Of a DNA stretch of 50,972 bases, positions 31,481 to 42,950 are shown piece after piece. The position numbers were made by a program, and so were the translations under genes. The number at the start of each line of letters is the position of its first letter. Within the stretch, counting starts at the first letter, position 1. The DNA comes from Streptomyces aureocirculatus. GTDB lineage: Bacteria; Actinomycetota; Actinomycetes; Streptomycetales; Streptomycetaceae. The stretch spans positions 1-50,972 of the forward strand of contig NZ_JOAP01000053.1 in NCBI RefSeq assembly GCF_000720475.1. The letters run 5' to 3'. Below the pieces are notes generated by a model. It did not search any database. It was not told where the DNA came from and saw only the letters and a list, made by a program, of their open reading frames with translations.

Positions 31481-32281
31481 TCAGGCCGTCGGCAGCCACC
31501 CCACCTTGCCCGCGAGCAGCGCGTATCCCACGAACGCCCCGATGTCGAGCAGGGAGTGGGCCACCACGAGCGGCCCGACCCGGCCCCACCGCCGGTACAG
31601 GAGCACGAACACCACCCCCATCGCCATGTTCCCGACGAACCCGCCGATGCCCTGGTACAGGTGGTACGAGCCGCGCAGCACCGAACTCCCGATCAGCGCC
31701 GCCGTCGGCGTCCAGCCCAACTGGTCGAGGCGGCGCAGCAGATAGCCGACGACGATCACCTCCTCCAGTACGGAGTTCTGCAGCGCGGAGAGCACGAGTA
31801 CGGGGTACTTCCACCAGACGTCCGGCAGGTCCTCCGGCACCACCGTGAGGTTGAAGCCGAGGCCGCGGGCCGCCAGATAGAAGGCGATGCCGGTGGAGCC
31901 GATGACCGCGGCCACCACGGTCCCCCGGCCGAGGTCGGGCCAGGGCCTGCTCCGGTCGAAGCCGATGGCCCGCAGCCCGGAGCCCTCGCGCAGCAGGAGG
32001 TGCGCGACCAGCGCCACCGGCACGAGCGCGGTGGTGATGCCGAACAACTGCCAGGCGAGATCGAGCCAGGGGCGACCGGGGGCGGCCGACGAGTTGAGGG
32101 TCGCCGCCTGGTCCTTGAGCCCTCCCGGCCGTGTGACCGAGCCGATAAAGCTGATCAGCGCGGACACTCCGCTCGCGCCCAGCGAGAGCGCGAGGACGAG
32201 CAGCGTCTCGTCCCGGAGGAACCGCCGCGAGGGCCCCGCCTCAGTAAAAGAACCGGCCATAGGCCCCGGCTCCGCTTGCAC
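31481..32281 (-). CDS. CPBP family (CAAX-type) intramembrane protease-like protein
   Basis: The GTG at 32281 lies five bases after ggaggcagg and gives 266 residues; ATG 32260 is an alternative. It has about eight membrane segments. The CPBP motif 1 occurs as LEEVIVVGYLLRRL (EExxxxGY rather than EExxxRG), motif 2 as SVLRGSYHLYQGIG, and the later His as VVAHSLLDIGAFVGY. The change at the Arg of motif 1 is seen in many bacterial members. These proteins are suspected proteases or bacteriocin-immunity-like proteins. Convergent with the phzF gene; the padR-phzF unit lies beyond it. Confidence 0.85.
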   Translation of the reverse strand: MQAEPGPMAGSFTEAGPSRRFLRDETLLVLALSLGASGVSALISFIGSVTRPGGLKDQAATLNSSAAPGRPWLDLAWQLFGITTALVPVALVAHLLLREGSGLRAIGFDRSRPWPDLGRGTVVAAVIGSTGIAFYLAARGLGFNLTVVPEDLPDVWWKYPVLVLSALQNSVLEEVIVVGYLLRRLDQLGWTPTAALIGSSVLRGSYHLYQGIGGFVGNMAMGVVFVLLYRRWGRVGPLVVAHSLLDIGAFVGYALLAGKVGWLPTA

Positions 32282-32352
32282 CCCTGCCTCCAGTTGAGTA
32301 ATCCCGCCGCCACCCGCCCGCGTGCCACCGCACCGGGGAGGGCAGCACCGCC

Positions 32353-32640
32353 GTGGGACGTCACAGCTTGCCCGATGAACGCAGGACGGAAGCAGCCGAC
32401 CCACGCTCACGGGGCCGCGGGCGCACCGTGGCCCTCGCCCTGGGCGTCACCTGCGGGCACGGCGGTCGCGGTCCGCGGCGGATTCCTGCCCCTCGGCGGA
32501 TGCGGTCGCCGCGCGGGAGCCGTACGCGGGAGCCGTACAAGGTCGCCGACAAGCTCCGCCCCGACGTATCCGAGTCCGCGTACGACGTGTGGGTGCCCGA
32601 CTCCACGCGCTGGACCCAGCGTGCCGACCCCGGCGACGGC
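32353..32640 (+). pseudogene. decayed VWA/solute-binding lipoprotein-type gene (fragment)
   Basis: The start GTGGGACGTCACAGC reads MGRHSLPDERRTEAAD, the opening of a Streptomyces secreted binding protein with a C-terminal von Willebrand A domain. The signal peptide region then continues in the +1 frame (GTAVAVRGGFLPLGG, about 32455-32505). After a gap the original frame returns with EPYKVADKLR and YDVWVPDSTRWTQRA, the family's substrate-binding segment, before low-complexity DNA. Internal deletions plus at least two frame changes and loss of the whole VWA domain mark it as non-functional. The following gene is on the opposite strand. Confidence 0.65.
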
Positions 32641-32711
32641 AACACGCGGCGGCGCGGCGGCGCGGCGGCTGAACCGCCGTACGGCCGGACCGCCGAACCG
32701 CCCGACCGGCC

Positions 32712-34232
32712 TCAGCGCCCCGGCAGCGCCGGTTCCGGCAGCCCCACCGGCCAGGTGTGCACCGGTTCGCCCGCGTGCATCAGCTCGCAGTAGCGCCGGG
32801 TGGTGGCCGCGAGTGCCGCGTCCCGCTCCAGGCCGCGCTCCAGGGCCCGGTGATAGGTCGCCGTCTGCCAGGAAGCCCCGTTGACCCGCCTGCGGCACCG
32901 CTCCTCGATCACGCCGAGATACAGGTCTCGGTCGGCGGGCTCCACGCCCCAGGCGTCCAGGCCCGACGCGGCCAGCGGCAGCAGCTCGTCCTGTACGAGA
33001 TCGACGGCGGCCACCTGCGTCGTCCCGCCGTACCGCCCGCGCCGCGGCCACTCCAGACGCGCCTCGATGCCGTGGCGGCAAGCGGTGTCGAAGTTGCGGG
33101 CCGCGGCCTCGAACGGCAGCCGTGACCACACCGGCCGCGTCTCCTCGGCGAGCGCCCTGACCACCCCGTAGTAGAAGGCGGCGTTGGCGATCACATCGGT
33201 GACCGTGGGCCCGGCGGGCAGGACCCGGTTCTCCACCCGCAGATGCGGCACGCCGTCCGCGATGCCGTACACCGGCCGGTTCCAGCGGTACACCGTGCCG
33301 TTGTGCAGCGCCAGCTCACTCAGCTCCGGTACGCCGCCCGCGTCCAGGACGGCCAGCGGGTCCTCGTCCTCGCACAGCGGGATCAGGGCCGGGAAGTACC
33401 GCAGGTTCTCCTCGAAGAGCTCGTAGGCGCTGGTGATCCACCGCTCGCCGAACCAGGAGCGCGGCCGCACCCCCTGCGCCTGGAGCTCGGGCGGCCGGGT
33501 GTCCGTGGACTGCAGGAACAGCGGCGGCCTCGACTCGCGCCACAGTTCGCGCCCGAACAGGAACGGCGCGTTGGCGCCGACCGCGACCTGCGCCGCGGCC
33601 ACGGCCTGCGCGGCGTTCCACACGGCGGCGAACTTGCCCGGCGTGACCTGGAGGTGCAACTGCACGGACGTACACGCCGCCTCGGGCGCGATCGACGCGA
33701 AGGTGCACGTCAGCCGCTCCACGCCCTCGATGTCCAGCGAGAAGCTCTCACCGCGCGCGGCCACGATCTGATCGTTGAGCAGGGTGTAGCGCTCGGCGTC
33801 GGAGAGGTTCGCGGAGACCAGGTCCTGACGCGAGAGCGTCGGCAGAATGCCGATCATCACGATACCGGCGTCCACCTCGATCGCTTTCCTGTGGGCATAG
33901 CCGAGACCCGTGCGCAGCTCTTCGGCTAGACGGTCGAGAACGCGTCCGCCCAACCGGTGCGGGGCAATGTTCACTTCCAGATTGAACATTCCGAGCTCCG
34001 TCTGGAAATCACGACTCGCGATGCGCTCGAGAACTTCAGCATTCATCATTCTCGGCATCCCGTCGGGACCCGCCAGATTCAGCTCGATCTCCAGTCCCAT
34101 CAGATTCTTGGGCCGGTCGAACCGCTGCTCCTCCAGGAGTCGTCCAAGTCCGGTCAAGCACCGCTGCAGCTTGATCCGGTACTGGTGGCGATCGGACAGG
34201 TCGAACGTTTCTGCCGCGACCTTCTCCCCCAT
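32712..34232 (-). CDS. glutamate-cysteine ligase family (GCS2-like) protein
   Basis: The start at ATG 34232 (MGEKVAAETF), after gaggagggacgcttcg, gives 506 residues. The central ligase fold shows FDRPKNLMGLEIELNLAGP, where GLEIE carries metal-binding acids, EVNIAPHRLGGRVLDRL, and SVQLHLQVTP with the QLH strand. The C-terminal portion is all-helical. The family (carboxylate-amine ligase/GCS2 type) makes amide bonds between a carboxylate and an amine using ATP. Mycothiol rather than glutathione is the normal thiol here, so gamma-glutamylcysteine is not the assured product. It stands alone in its operon. A proteobacterial-style gshA role is unproven. Confidence 0.88.
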   Translation of the reverse strand: MGEKVAAETFDLSDRHQYRIKLQRCLTGLGRLLEEQRFDRPKNLMGLEIELNLAGPDGMPRMMNAEVLERIASRDFQTELGMFNLEVNIAPHRLGGRVLDRLAEELRTGLGYAHRKAIEVDAGIVMIGILPTLSRQDLVSANLSDAERYTLLNDQIVAARGESFSLDIEGVERLTCTFASIAPEAACTSVQLHLQVTPGKFAAVWNAAQAVAAAQVAVGANAPFLFGRELWRESRPPLFLQSTDTRPPELQAQGVRPRSWFGERWITSAYELFEENLRYFPALIPLCEDEDPLAVLDAGGVPELSELALHNGTVYRWNRPVYGIADGVPHLRVENRVLPAGPTVTDVIANAAFYYGVVRALAEETRPVWSRLPFEAAARNFDTACRHGIEARLEWPRRGRYGGTTQVAAVDLVQDELLPLAASGLDAWGVEPADRDLYLGVIEERCRRRVNGASWQTATYHRALERGLERDAALAATTRRYCELMHAGEPVHTWPVGLPEPALPGR

Positions 34233-34718
34233 CGAAGCGTCCCTCCTCGGATGGGCTGCCGGCGACCCGGCCGCTGCTGTGTACGGGGGATGATGCCCAG
34301 CCGATGTGATCCGTAACGCCCCACGCGGGGCCATGGCCCCCTATGGTGGAGTGAGTTTCCACACGGCACATTCACGGGGCATGAAGAAGTTCACGGTTTT
34401 CGACCCTCCGGTTGTGGTGAAAAAACCGATGAGAATCAGCCGACCGCGGCCGCACGGAATATCGAGGTCAGGGCCGGGGACCGGGATCCGGAACCGGGCG
34501 AAATGCCGCAGAGGCGCGACCAAATAGCGACTTGCAGAGGCCGTACACAGCGGCTAGTGGAAACAATGCCTGAACATATGTCGTATAAACTCCGCGGTTG
34601 AGGCGGAGAGTTTGGCGCGCGCGGTCCCCCTGCCCCGCCCCTCTGGCCCAGAGCTGACAGCGTCGTCCGCACCTGCCCCCGCTCCACCGTGCCTGTCGAA
34701 CGAGAGAGGCGACCCACC
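34233..34718. other. gap of 486 bp; promoter-like DNA only
   Basis: This comparatively AT-rich space separates divergent genes. It holds a 48-codon frame at 34381-34527 (MKKFTVFDPPVVVKKPMRIS) without a ribosome-binding site, which I do not accept as a gene. A likely promoter is ttgcag (34531) with tataaa near 34580. A small hairpin, ctccgcggttgaggcggag, lies near 34590. A ggttttcgac/gaaaaaaccg inverted repeat lies around 34396-34428. Two transcripts, GCS2-like (minus) and the unknown 194-aa protein (plus), must start here. Confidence 0.5.
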
Positions 34719-35303
34719 ATGCCCCTGTACGTCCCCCCGGCTCCCGCACCCGCCCTGCGCAGTGTCCTCACGGCCCTCGGCTCCCCGACCGCCGTCCGCG
34801 AAGCCAGCACCCCGTCCCTGCGTGCCGCCAAGGGCCCCACGAGTGCCGAACTTCCCCTGCCGGTGCACGAGTTGGAGCGCGTCACGGCGACCGGCGCAGC
34901 CCCGACCAAGCTCACCGGCTGGCGCTTCCTGGTCCGCAGCGGCGAACGCACGGTGGCCGCCGCGGACACCATGCTCACGCCGGACGGCTGGGCGTTCTCA
35001 CACTTCCGCGAAGGCCCGTACATCGCGTCGGCCGAGCGGGCCCTGCGCCACGCCGAGGCCATGCCCAAGGCATACCAGCCCCGGCTGCTCTCCATGCCGG
35101 AGCTCTACATGCTCATGCTGTGGCTGCACGCCGACTGCACGGACGACGGCGCCGAGGGGTCCCTCGCTCCCACCGACCTCCTGGTGCCGCTCGCCCCCGC
35201 GCCCCCGGGCATCGCGGCCCACCGCCCGCACCGCGCCGCCGACCTGCTGCCCGTGCTCACCCACCGGCTCACCCCGGTCCCGCTCCTGGGCTCCCCCGCC
35301 TGA
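34719..35303 (+). CDS. conserved-type Streptomyces protein of unknown function (194 aa)
   Basis: ATG 34719, after gagaggcgacccacc, gives 194 residues. The N-terminal part is Pro/Ala-rich with a short helix (ALRSVLTALGSPTAVREA). The main fold (~60-150) has TGWRFLVRSGERTVAAADTM and DGWAFSHFREGPYIASAERA, then LSMPELYMLMLWLHADCTDD, a helix ending in a cysteine. There are no signals, membrane helices or catalytic motifs. I do not recognise the family, though the sequence looks like a typical soluble actinomycete protein. The gene is monocistronic. Confidence 0.72.
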   Translation: MPLYVPPAPAPALRSVLTALGSPTAVREASTPSLRAAKGPTSAELPLPVHELERVTATGAAPTKLTGWRFLVRSGERTVAAADTMLTPDGWAFSHFREGPYIASAERALRHAEAMPKAYQPRLLSMPELYMLMLWLHADCTDDGAEGSLAPTDLLVPLAPAPPGIAAHRPHRAADLLPVLTHRLTPVPLLGSPA

Positions 35304-35615
35304 CTCAGGCCACCCCCGGCCGCGCCACCGCCACCACGCGCTCCAGGTCTCGGTGAGCCAAGCTCGAGCCGCTTGCCTTGCCGAGTCCTGCCGAGTGCTG
35401 CACTGTGCTGCCCTGAACCCTGTTGAACCCTGCTGCCCAACCGGACTAGCCCACTTCGGCTACGGCGAACCACCCAAAGGGACAGGGAAGTTGGGCTGAA
35501 CCGTCCGGGCGGGTGATACGTCATTAAGCAGTAGGAGCCCGCTACAGCAAAATCCCTGCGGAATCACGCTCGTAGGGCAACACTGGATCGGACCGAAGAA
35601 AACGGGGGAACGGCC
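35304..35615. other. gap of 312 bp; no gene seen
   Basis: No credible gene is present on either strand. The first half contains imperfect short repeats of tgccgagt and ctgttgaaccctgctg. The second half is AT-richer (gcagtaggagcccgctacagcaaaatccctgcgg), likely the promoter and leader of the following DUF5999 gene. Confidence 0.6.
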
Positions 35616-35888
35616 ATGAACACCTCAGCGAGCCGTGGGACAGACGTCCCCACCATCACGACCCAGCGAAAGAACCCTTCCATGTGCCAGCACCAGCCGC
35701 CCTGCCCGACAGCCGAATCCGCCGACCGGGAGGCCGCGCTGCTCGCGGCGCACCATCCCGAGCAGGGCTGGAGTCTGCTGTGCAACGGCGTCCTGCTCTT
35801 CGAGGACACCGGTGAGCTGCTGCCGAACGGCGAGATCATCGCCCCGCACCGACCGCTGGGCACCAGTCAGGTGATGACGGCCGCCTGA
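35616..35888 (+). CDS. DUF5999 family small protein
   Basis: The protein has 90 residues from ATG 35616 with acggggga ahead; an internal ATG at 35682 gives MCQHQPPCPTAESADREA, the usual family start, so the shorter 68-residue form may be the real one. Residues after that follow the family closely: AHHPEQGWSLLCNGVLLFED, then TGELLPNGEIIAPHRPL. The Cys/His-rich start (MCQHQPPC) could bind a metal. The family is confined largely to Streptomyces and relatives and its function is unknown. A hairpin at 35909-35942 ends the transcript. Confidence 0.85.
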   Translation: MNTSASRGTDVPTITTQRKNPSMCQHQPPCPTAESADREAALLAAHHPEQGWSLLCNGVLLFEDTGELLPNGEIIAPHRPLGTSQVMTAA

Positions 35889-35908
35889 GCCGTCCACCAC
35901 GCACACAA

Positions 35909-35942
35909 AGGGCCGGCCCGGACTTCCGTCCGAACCGGCCCT
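35909..35942. terminator. bidirectional hairpin terminator
   Basis: agggccgg (35909-35916) pairs with ccggccct (35935-35942), with an inner stem ggac/gtcc. It lies 20 bp after the DUF5999 stop and 58 bp before the stop of gcvP, so it can serve both convergent genes. Confidence 0.75.
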
Positions 35943-36000
35943 GACTCATGTCCGCCGGCACCGCACGACCGGTGCCCACGTCATGGGTGCTGCCGCTGCA

Positions 36001-38889
<2,889 letters not shown>

Positions 38890-38951
38890 TGCGGAGGCCT
38901 CCTGGTCTGACGCGACCTGCGAGGGGCACCACGGCGCGGGTACCCGGACGG

Positions 38952-39170
38952 CCTCCCCCTCTGTCATCTCAACCTGAGAGCTTCACAGCGCCGCCGCGAG
39001 GAGACACTGCTTTCACCGTCGGTGAGGAAGGGTTTCGAACGTGCCCGCCCGACGCCCGCCCTGCTTTCCAGAGTGACCTCGTCCGTGCGGTACATGGGCC
39101 TGAGAGATTCCGGGGAGGAGTTGCTCCTTCGGCGCCTCCGGTGCTGCCACCGAAGAGCTCTCCCGCACGG
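38952..39170 (-). promoter_or_regulatory. tandem glycine riboswitch in the gcvP leader
   Basis: On the minus strand the first aptamer starts with gtgcgggagagctcttcgg and has the core ggcgccgaaggagcaa and closing aatctctcagg. The second has the core tcaccgacggtgaaagcag, closes with gaagctctcagg, and is followed by gatgacagagggggagg. Repeated CTCTCAGG with GACAGAGGGG/CCGAAGGAGCAA-like parts are diagnostic of glycine riboswitches. The structure ends 60 bp before the gcvP start. Binding would activate gcvP expression when glycine is plentiful. Confidence 0.93.
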
Positions 39171-39342
39171 GGTCAACAGCCGTTTGCCAGCCTACCAGCG
39201 AGGCCCGTGGCCGGTCCCTCGAGTGGCCGCCTGCCCCGAAGTGCTCTTTCGTAGTGATTACGAACAAAATCCGACCGCACCCCGAACGAGGTTTGGACCA
39301 GTACGCCCGAGCATGAGCGAATTGCGAACCGTTGGAGGGACC

Positions 39343-39717
39343 GTGCAGACCGAAATCGATCCGCGCAACCTGATCGGCCGCAAGGCGTTCGACCGCGACG
39401 GAGCCAAGATCGGCACGATCGACGAGGTCTACCTCGACGACGCCACCGGTGCCCCGGAGTGGGCGGCGATACGCACGGGCCTGTTCTCCAGGGACGCCTT
39501 CGTGCCCCTGGAGCCCAGCGAACTGGTCAAGGACGGCACCCTGCGCATCCCCTTCGAGCGCGCCCTCATCAAGGACGCCCCCGACTTCGGCGTCGGCCGC
39601 CACCTGTCCCCCGAACAGGAACTCCAGCTCTACCGCCACTACGGCCTCGACCTGGCCCCGCCTCCTCCGCCACCGGACGTGGACTTCGGCCACACGGCGA
39701 ACGCCACAGACACCTGA
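39343..39717 (+). CDS. PRC-barrel domain protein
   Basis: The GTG at 39343 (VQTEIDPRNLIGRKAFDRDG), four bases after ggaggga, gives 124 residues. An in-frame ATG at 39313 is an alternative with a poorer site. The PRC barrel opens NLIGRKAFDRDGAKIGTIDE, then VYLDDATGAPEWAAIRTGLF and DAFVPLEPSELVKDG. A conserved C-terminal helix DFGVGRHLSPEQELQLYRHY then a Pro/Asp tail follow, as in the stress-associated PRC proteins of actinomycetes (DUF2382 domain absent). Upstream there is an inverted repeat ttcgta-gtgat-tacgaa (39248-39264), perhaps an operator. Confidence 0.85.
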   Translation: MQTEIDPRNLIGRKAFDRDGAKIGTIDEVYLDDATGAPEWAAIRTGLFSRDAFVPLEPSELVKDGTLRIPFERALIKDAPDFGVGRHLSPEQELQLYRHYGLDLAPPPPPPDVDFGHTANATDT

Positions 39718-40447
39718 GCGCACGCTGCCGGGTCCGCCCTGCCGGGTCCGCCTTGCTGGGCGGCTCTGCTGGGCGGCTCTGCCCCCCTGCCGGGCCTACG
39801 AGCAGGTTTCCGCCCAGGCCTGCGCGGCGAACCAGGCCGCCGAGGCCCGCTCCCGCCCCGCTCGGCACCCGCCTGGGGCCCACGGAGGTCGTCCGCCTGG
39901 GGCCACGGGGGGCTCCGCCTGGGGCCACGGGGGGGCTCCGCCTGGGGCCACGGGGGCGTCCGGCCTCGGTGATACGGGGCGTGGCTGCCTCACGCTGGGG
40001 CACAGCCGCTCGCGCTCCCTGGCAGCGACGCGCGTCCTGCCGGACAGGACCACCTCCCATCGCGCATCTCCCAGCCCAGAAACTTCCCCAGCCCTAGCCG
40101 CCCGCTAGCTCCGCCCCCCCGGGGGCTACACCTCGGCCACCGGCGCCGCAACCGTCAGAACCGGAGCAGAGCCGGGGCCGGGGCGGGGGCCGAGGCCGGG
40201 GCCGGGGCGGGGGCCGAGGCCGGGGCCGGGGCCGGAGCGGGGGCCGGAGCGGGGTCCGGACCCGGAGCCGGAGCCAAGGCCGGGGCCAGGCCCGGGGCCG
40301 AAGCCGCGTCCGGGGCCGAAGCCGGGCCCAGGCCCGGAGCCGAGACCGAAGCCGAGGCCGGAGCCGAAGCCGGAGCCGAGGCCGGGTCCAGGCCCTGAGC
40401 CGAGACCGAAGCCGAAGCCGAGGCCGGAGCCAAAGCCGAGCCGGAGG
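39718..40447. repeat. 730-bp gap filled by two minisatellites
   Basis: No gene is supported. The first array (about 39872-39965) has four copies of a 22-24-bp unit, cctggggccacggggggctcg-like. The second (about 40159-40445) is a ~290-bp run of hexamer-based repeats (ggggcc, gaagcc, gagccg). Read leftward in one frame after the dinB stop at 40448, the latter gives Gly-Phe/Leu/Ser/Pro dipeptides without any start or domain. Frames on both strands stay open because of base composition. The hexamer array directly adjoins the dinB stop, so it may once have been coding. Confidence 0.8.
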
Positions 40448-41944
40448 CTACCCCGCACCCGGCACAGGCAGCCCCGCCTCCGGGCCCACGACCGCCGCCC
40501 CCTCCCCCGGACCGGGGGCTGCGACAAGCGGGAGCGGATCCGACGGTTCCAGTTCCGGATCGTCCGTACGGAACGTCCGCACCCGCCCCGGCACCGACTG
40601 CGGCGTCTCGAACCGCACCGTCACCCGCCCCAGGCCGCTCCCCTGGACCCACCCGGCCCCGTGCACGGCATGCCGTACGTCGTGCCCGGAGGGCCACCTG
40701 CGCTCAGCGGGAGGCACCGGCTCGGCCCCGCCGGACTCGGCCGGGCCCGGCTCGACCCCACCGACGCTCTCGCCCCCCGCCCCCTCGGCAGGCAGCCCGC
40801 CACCGCCCTCCTGGGCGGCCCCAGGGTCACCATCCGCCCCGGCGGCCTCCGCGGCCTCCGCCTCCGCCTTCGCCTGGGCCTGTGCGAACAGGTCCTCCTG
40901 CGTGTAGTCGGCGAGCCCGCTGACGCCGACGCCGAGCAGCCGTACACCCCCCGTGGTGTCCACGGACTCGAGCAGCCGCGCGGCGGCCTCCCGCACCACG
41001 CCGGGGTCGTCCGTGGGCCCTCGCAGCGTCTCGGACCGCGTCAGCGTCGAGAAGTCGAAGCGCCGCACCTTCAGCACGATCGTCCGCCCGGAGTGCCCCG
41101 CGGCCCGCAACCGCTGCACACACCGTTCGGCGAGGCGGGCCACTTCCATCCGCACCCGCACCCGGTCGTGGATGTCCACGTCGTACGTGTCCTCGACACT
41201 GACCGACTTGGTGTCCCGCTCGGCCACCACGGGCCGCTCGTCGCGCGCCAGCGCCATCGCGTACAGCGCACCGCCGTGCGCCTTGCCCAGAAGCCGTACC
41301 AGCTCGTCCTCGCCCGCCTCGGCCAGCTCCCCGACGGTGGTGATCCCGGCTCTTCGCAGATGGTCCCCGGTCGCGGGACCGACGCCCGGCAGGATCCGCA
41401 CGGACATGGGCTCGAGCAGCTTCCGCTCCGTACCGGCCGGTATGAGCACCAGGCCGTCCGGCTTGGCCTGCTCGGAGCCGATCTTCGCCAGCATCTTGCA
41501 CACGGCGAGCCCCACCGAACCGGTCAGACCCGTCACCCGCAGGATGTCCGCCCGCAGCCGCTCCCCCACGGCCCGCGCCGACGCCTCGTCCGAGGCCACA
41601 CCGCCCGCCTCCAGGTCCACGAAGGCCTCGTCCAGGCTCAGCGGCTCCACGAGCGGCGACAGCTCCCGCAGCAACCGCATGACCTGCTCGCTGATGTCAC
41701 GGTAGAACGAGAACCGCGGCACGAGATACGCGGCGTTAGGAGCGAGCCGGCGCGCCTGCCCCATGGGCATCGCCGAGTGCACCCCGAACCGGCGCGCCTC
41801 GTAGGAGGCGGTGGCGACGACTCCGCGCGGGCCGAGGCCACCGACGACCACGGCCTTGCCGCGCAGGCTCGGCTTGGCCGCCTGCTCGGCGGACGCGTAA
41901 AAGGCATCCATGTCGAGATGCAGAATCGTCGGCGCGCTTCTCAC
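40448..41944 (-). CDS. dinB: DNA polymerase IV (Y-family) with extended C-terminus
   Basis: DinB is a translesion polymerase. The GTG at 41944 gives 498 residues; E. coli DinB has 351. Catalytic acids are present: Asp11 in LHLDMDAFYAS, and Asp105-Glu106 in LSLDEAFVD. The steric region YEARRFGVHSAMP is typical. The clamp-binding motif QEDLF (349-353) ends the normal polymerase. Then comes an extra ~145-residue tail: disordered Ala/Glu/Gly/Pro followed by RRWPSGHDVRHAVHGAGWVQ and RVTVRFETPQSVPGRVRTFR, a compact module, which I do not recognise. The mRNA is probably leaderless, starting under a damage-type promoter. Confidence 0.93.
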   Translation of the reverse strand: MRSAPTILHLDMDAFYASAEQAAKPSLRGKAVVVGGLGPRGVVATASYEARRFGVHSAMPMGQARRLAPNAAYLVPRFSFYRDISEQVMRLLRELSPLVEPLSLDEAFVDLEAGGVASDEASARAVGERLRADILRVTGLTGSVGLAVCKMLAKIGSEQAKPDGLVLIPAGTERKLLEPMSVRILPGVGPATGDHLRRAGITTVGELAEAGEDELVRLLGKAHGGALYAMALARDERPVVAERDTKSVSVEDTYDVDIHDRVRVRMEVARLAERCVQRLRAAGHSGRTIVLKVRRFDFSTLTRSETLRGPTDDPGVVREAAARLLESVDTTGGVRLLGVGVSGLADYTQEDLFAQAQAKAEAEAAEAAGADGDPGAAQEGGGGLPAEGAGGESVGGVEPGPAESGGAEPVPPAERRWPSGHDVRHAVHGAGWVQGSGLGRVTVRFETPQSVPGRVRTFRTDDPELEPSDPLPLVAAPGPGEGAAVVGPEAGLPVPGAG

Positions 41945-41951
41945 ATCTCCG

Positions 41952-41974
41952 ATGCTGCCCTAAGCCACTGACAA
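41952..41974 (-). promoter_or_regulatory. putative DNA-damage (PafBC/RecA-NDp-type) promoter of dinB
   Basis: On the minus strand TTGTCAGTG, 8 bp (GCTTAGGG), then CAGCAT fits TTGTCRGTG-N8-TANNNT except that the first T of the -10 is C. CAGCAT is separated by 7 bp (cggagat) from the GTG start, the leaderless geometry also seen at 1781-1811. Confidence 0.65.
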
Positions 41975-42092
41975 TCCCGGTGCTCCACGGCACAACGACA
42001 CCACCACACCGACCAGGGCAACACCGGCACCCCGCCAGACGGCCCGACCGCGACCGCCCGGCGAACCGCCTCAGACGGCCGGGCGAACCGCC

Positions 42093-42725
42093 TCAGACAG
42101 CCCGGTTCCGCCGTCTGGCGAGCTCGTCCGCCGGATGGTGCCCCACCAGGGTCTCCCCCGTGTCGATCCGCTCCCCGTGAAGTTGCGAAAGCGCGGCCTC
42201 CACATCGCGCCACACCACGCCCACGGCGATCCCGAAGACACCCTGTCCGCCCTGGAGGAGGTCGTGGACCTCGTTCGGCGATGTGCACTCGTAGACGGTC
42301 GCGCCGTCGCTCATCAGCGTGGTGCGCTCCAGATCGCGGAAGCCGCTGTCCCGCAGGTGCTGCACCGTGGTGCGGATGTTCTGCAGCGAGACCCCGGTGT
42401 CGAGGAACCGTTTCACGATCTTCAGCACGACCACGTCGCGGAAGCTGTAGAGCCGCTGCGTCCCGGATCCGCCTGCCGCACGCACGCTGGGCTCTACGAG
42501 CCCGGTCCGCGCCCAGTAGTCCAACTGGCGGTAGGTGATGCCCGCGGCGGCACACGCCGTGGGACCTCGATAACCGACCTGCTCCCGCTCCGGGTCCACA
42601 GCCTGACTTTCCGTTCCGGAGGTGCCCTCAGGCACTGCCACCGGGCGTTTCGGAGAGTGCTCGGCCGAACCGCTGTGCAGCGGATACGGACCACCCACCG
42701 CTGTGCCGTCGCCGCTGCTACTCAC
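42093..42725 (-). CDS. MerR family regulator (Rv1830-like)
   Basis: GTG 42725, after ggaggtcggc, gives 210 residues. A ~50-residue disordered N-terminal tail precedes the MerR helix-turn-helix, RGPTACAAAGITYRQLDYWA, then TGLVEPSVRAAGGSGTQRLY and SFRDVVVLKIVKRFLDTGVS. The C-terminal part, SLQNIRTTVQHLRDSGFRDL, leads to a small alpha-beta effector domain with ECTSPNEVHDLLQGGQGVFG, not the metal-binding Cys pattern of classical MerR. The synteny matches mycobacterial Rv1830. It is the second of two unlike MerR genes flanking the DUF151 nuclease. Its 225-bp upstream space may contain the promoter. Confidence 0.86.
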   Translation of the reverse strand: MSSSGDGTAVGGPYPLHSGSAEHSPKRPVAVPEGTSGTESQAVDPEREQVGYRGPTACAAAGITYRQLDYWARTGLVEPSVRAAGGSGTQRLYSFRDVVVLKIVKRFLDTGVSLQNIRTTVQHLRDSGFRDLERTTLMSDGATVYECTSPNEVHDLLQGGQGVFGIAVGVVWRDVEAALSQLHGERIDTGETLVGHHPADELARRRNRAV

Positions 42726-42950
42726 GCCGACCTCCGTCCTTGACCTGCCCCCTCGAAGGTAGGCAGTCACCAGGGGCTCGTCAACGAACGCCACACTCGG
42801 CACGCCGAGTGATAATCACCCTACGAGTGGTTTCCCGTCCCGCGCTGCGGGGAAAGGCTAGCCGAATGCTCCGGCAGCGGCCTCCTGAGAGGGGCCGACC
42901 GGGCGACGGACGCGGCGGCACTCGGGCCCGAACCGGCGTCCGGCCGCGGC

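Noticed and set aside
31481..32281. Bacteriocin-immunity system built on the CPBP protein
   Set aside because: No bacteriocin precursor or modification gene adjacent; family membership alone does not support it.
34381..34527. 48-codon frame MKKFTVFDPPVVVKKPMRIS
   Set aside because: No ribosome-binding site, Arg-rich random-like end, and the DNA looks like a divergent promoter region. Expression data could change this.
40126..40697. Glycine-rich frames downstream of and overlapping dinB
   Set aside because: They consist of hexamer-coded Gly-x dipeptides in several frames at once; no domain and no start context.
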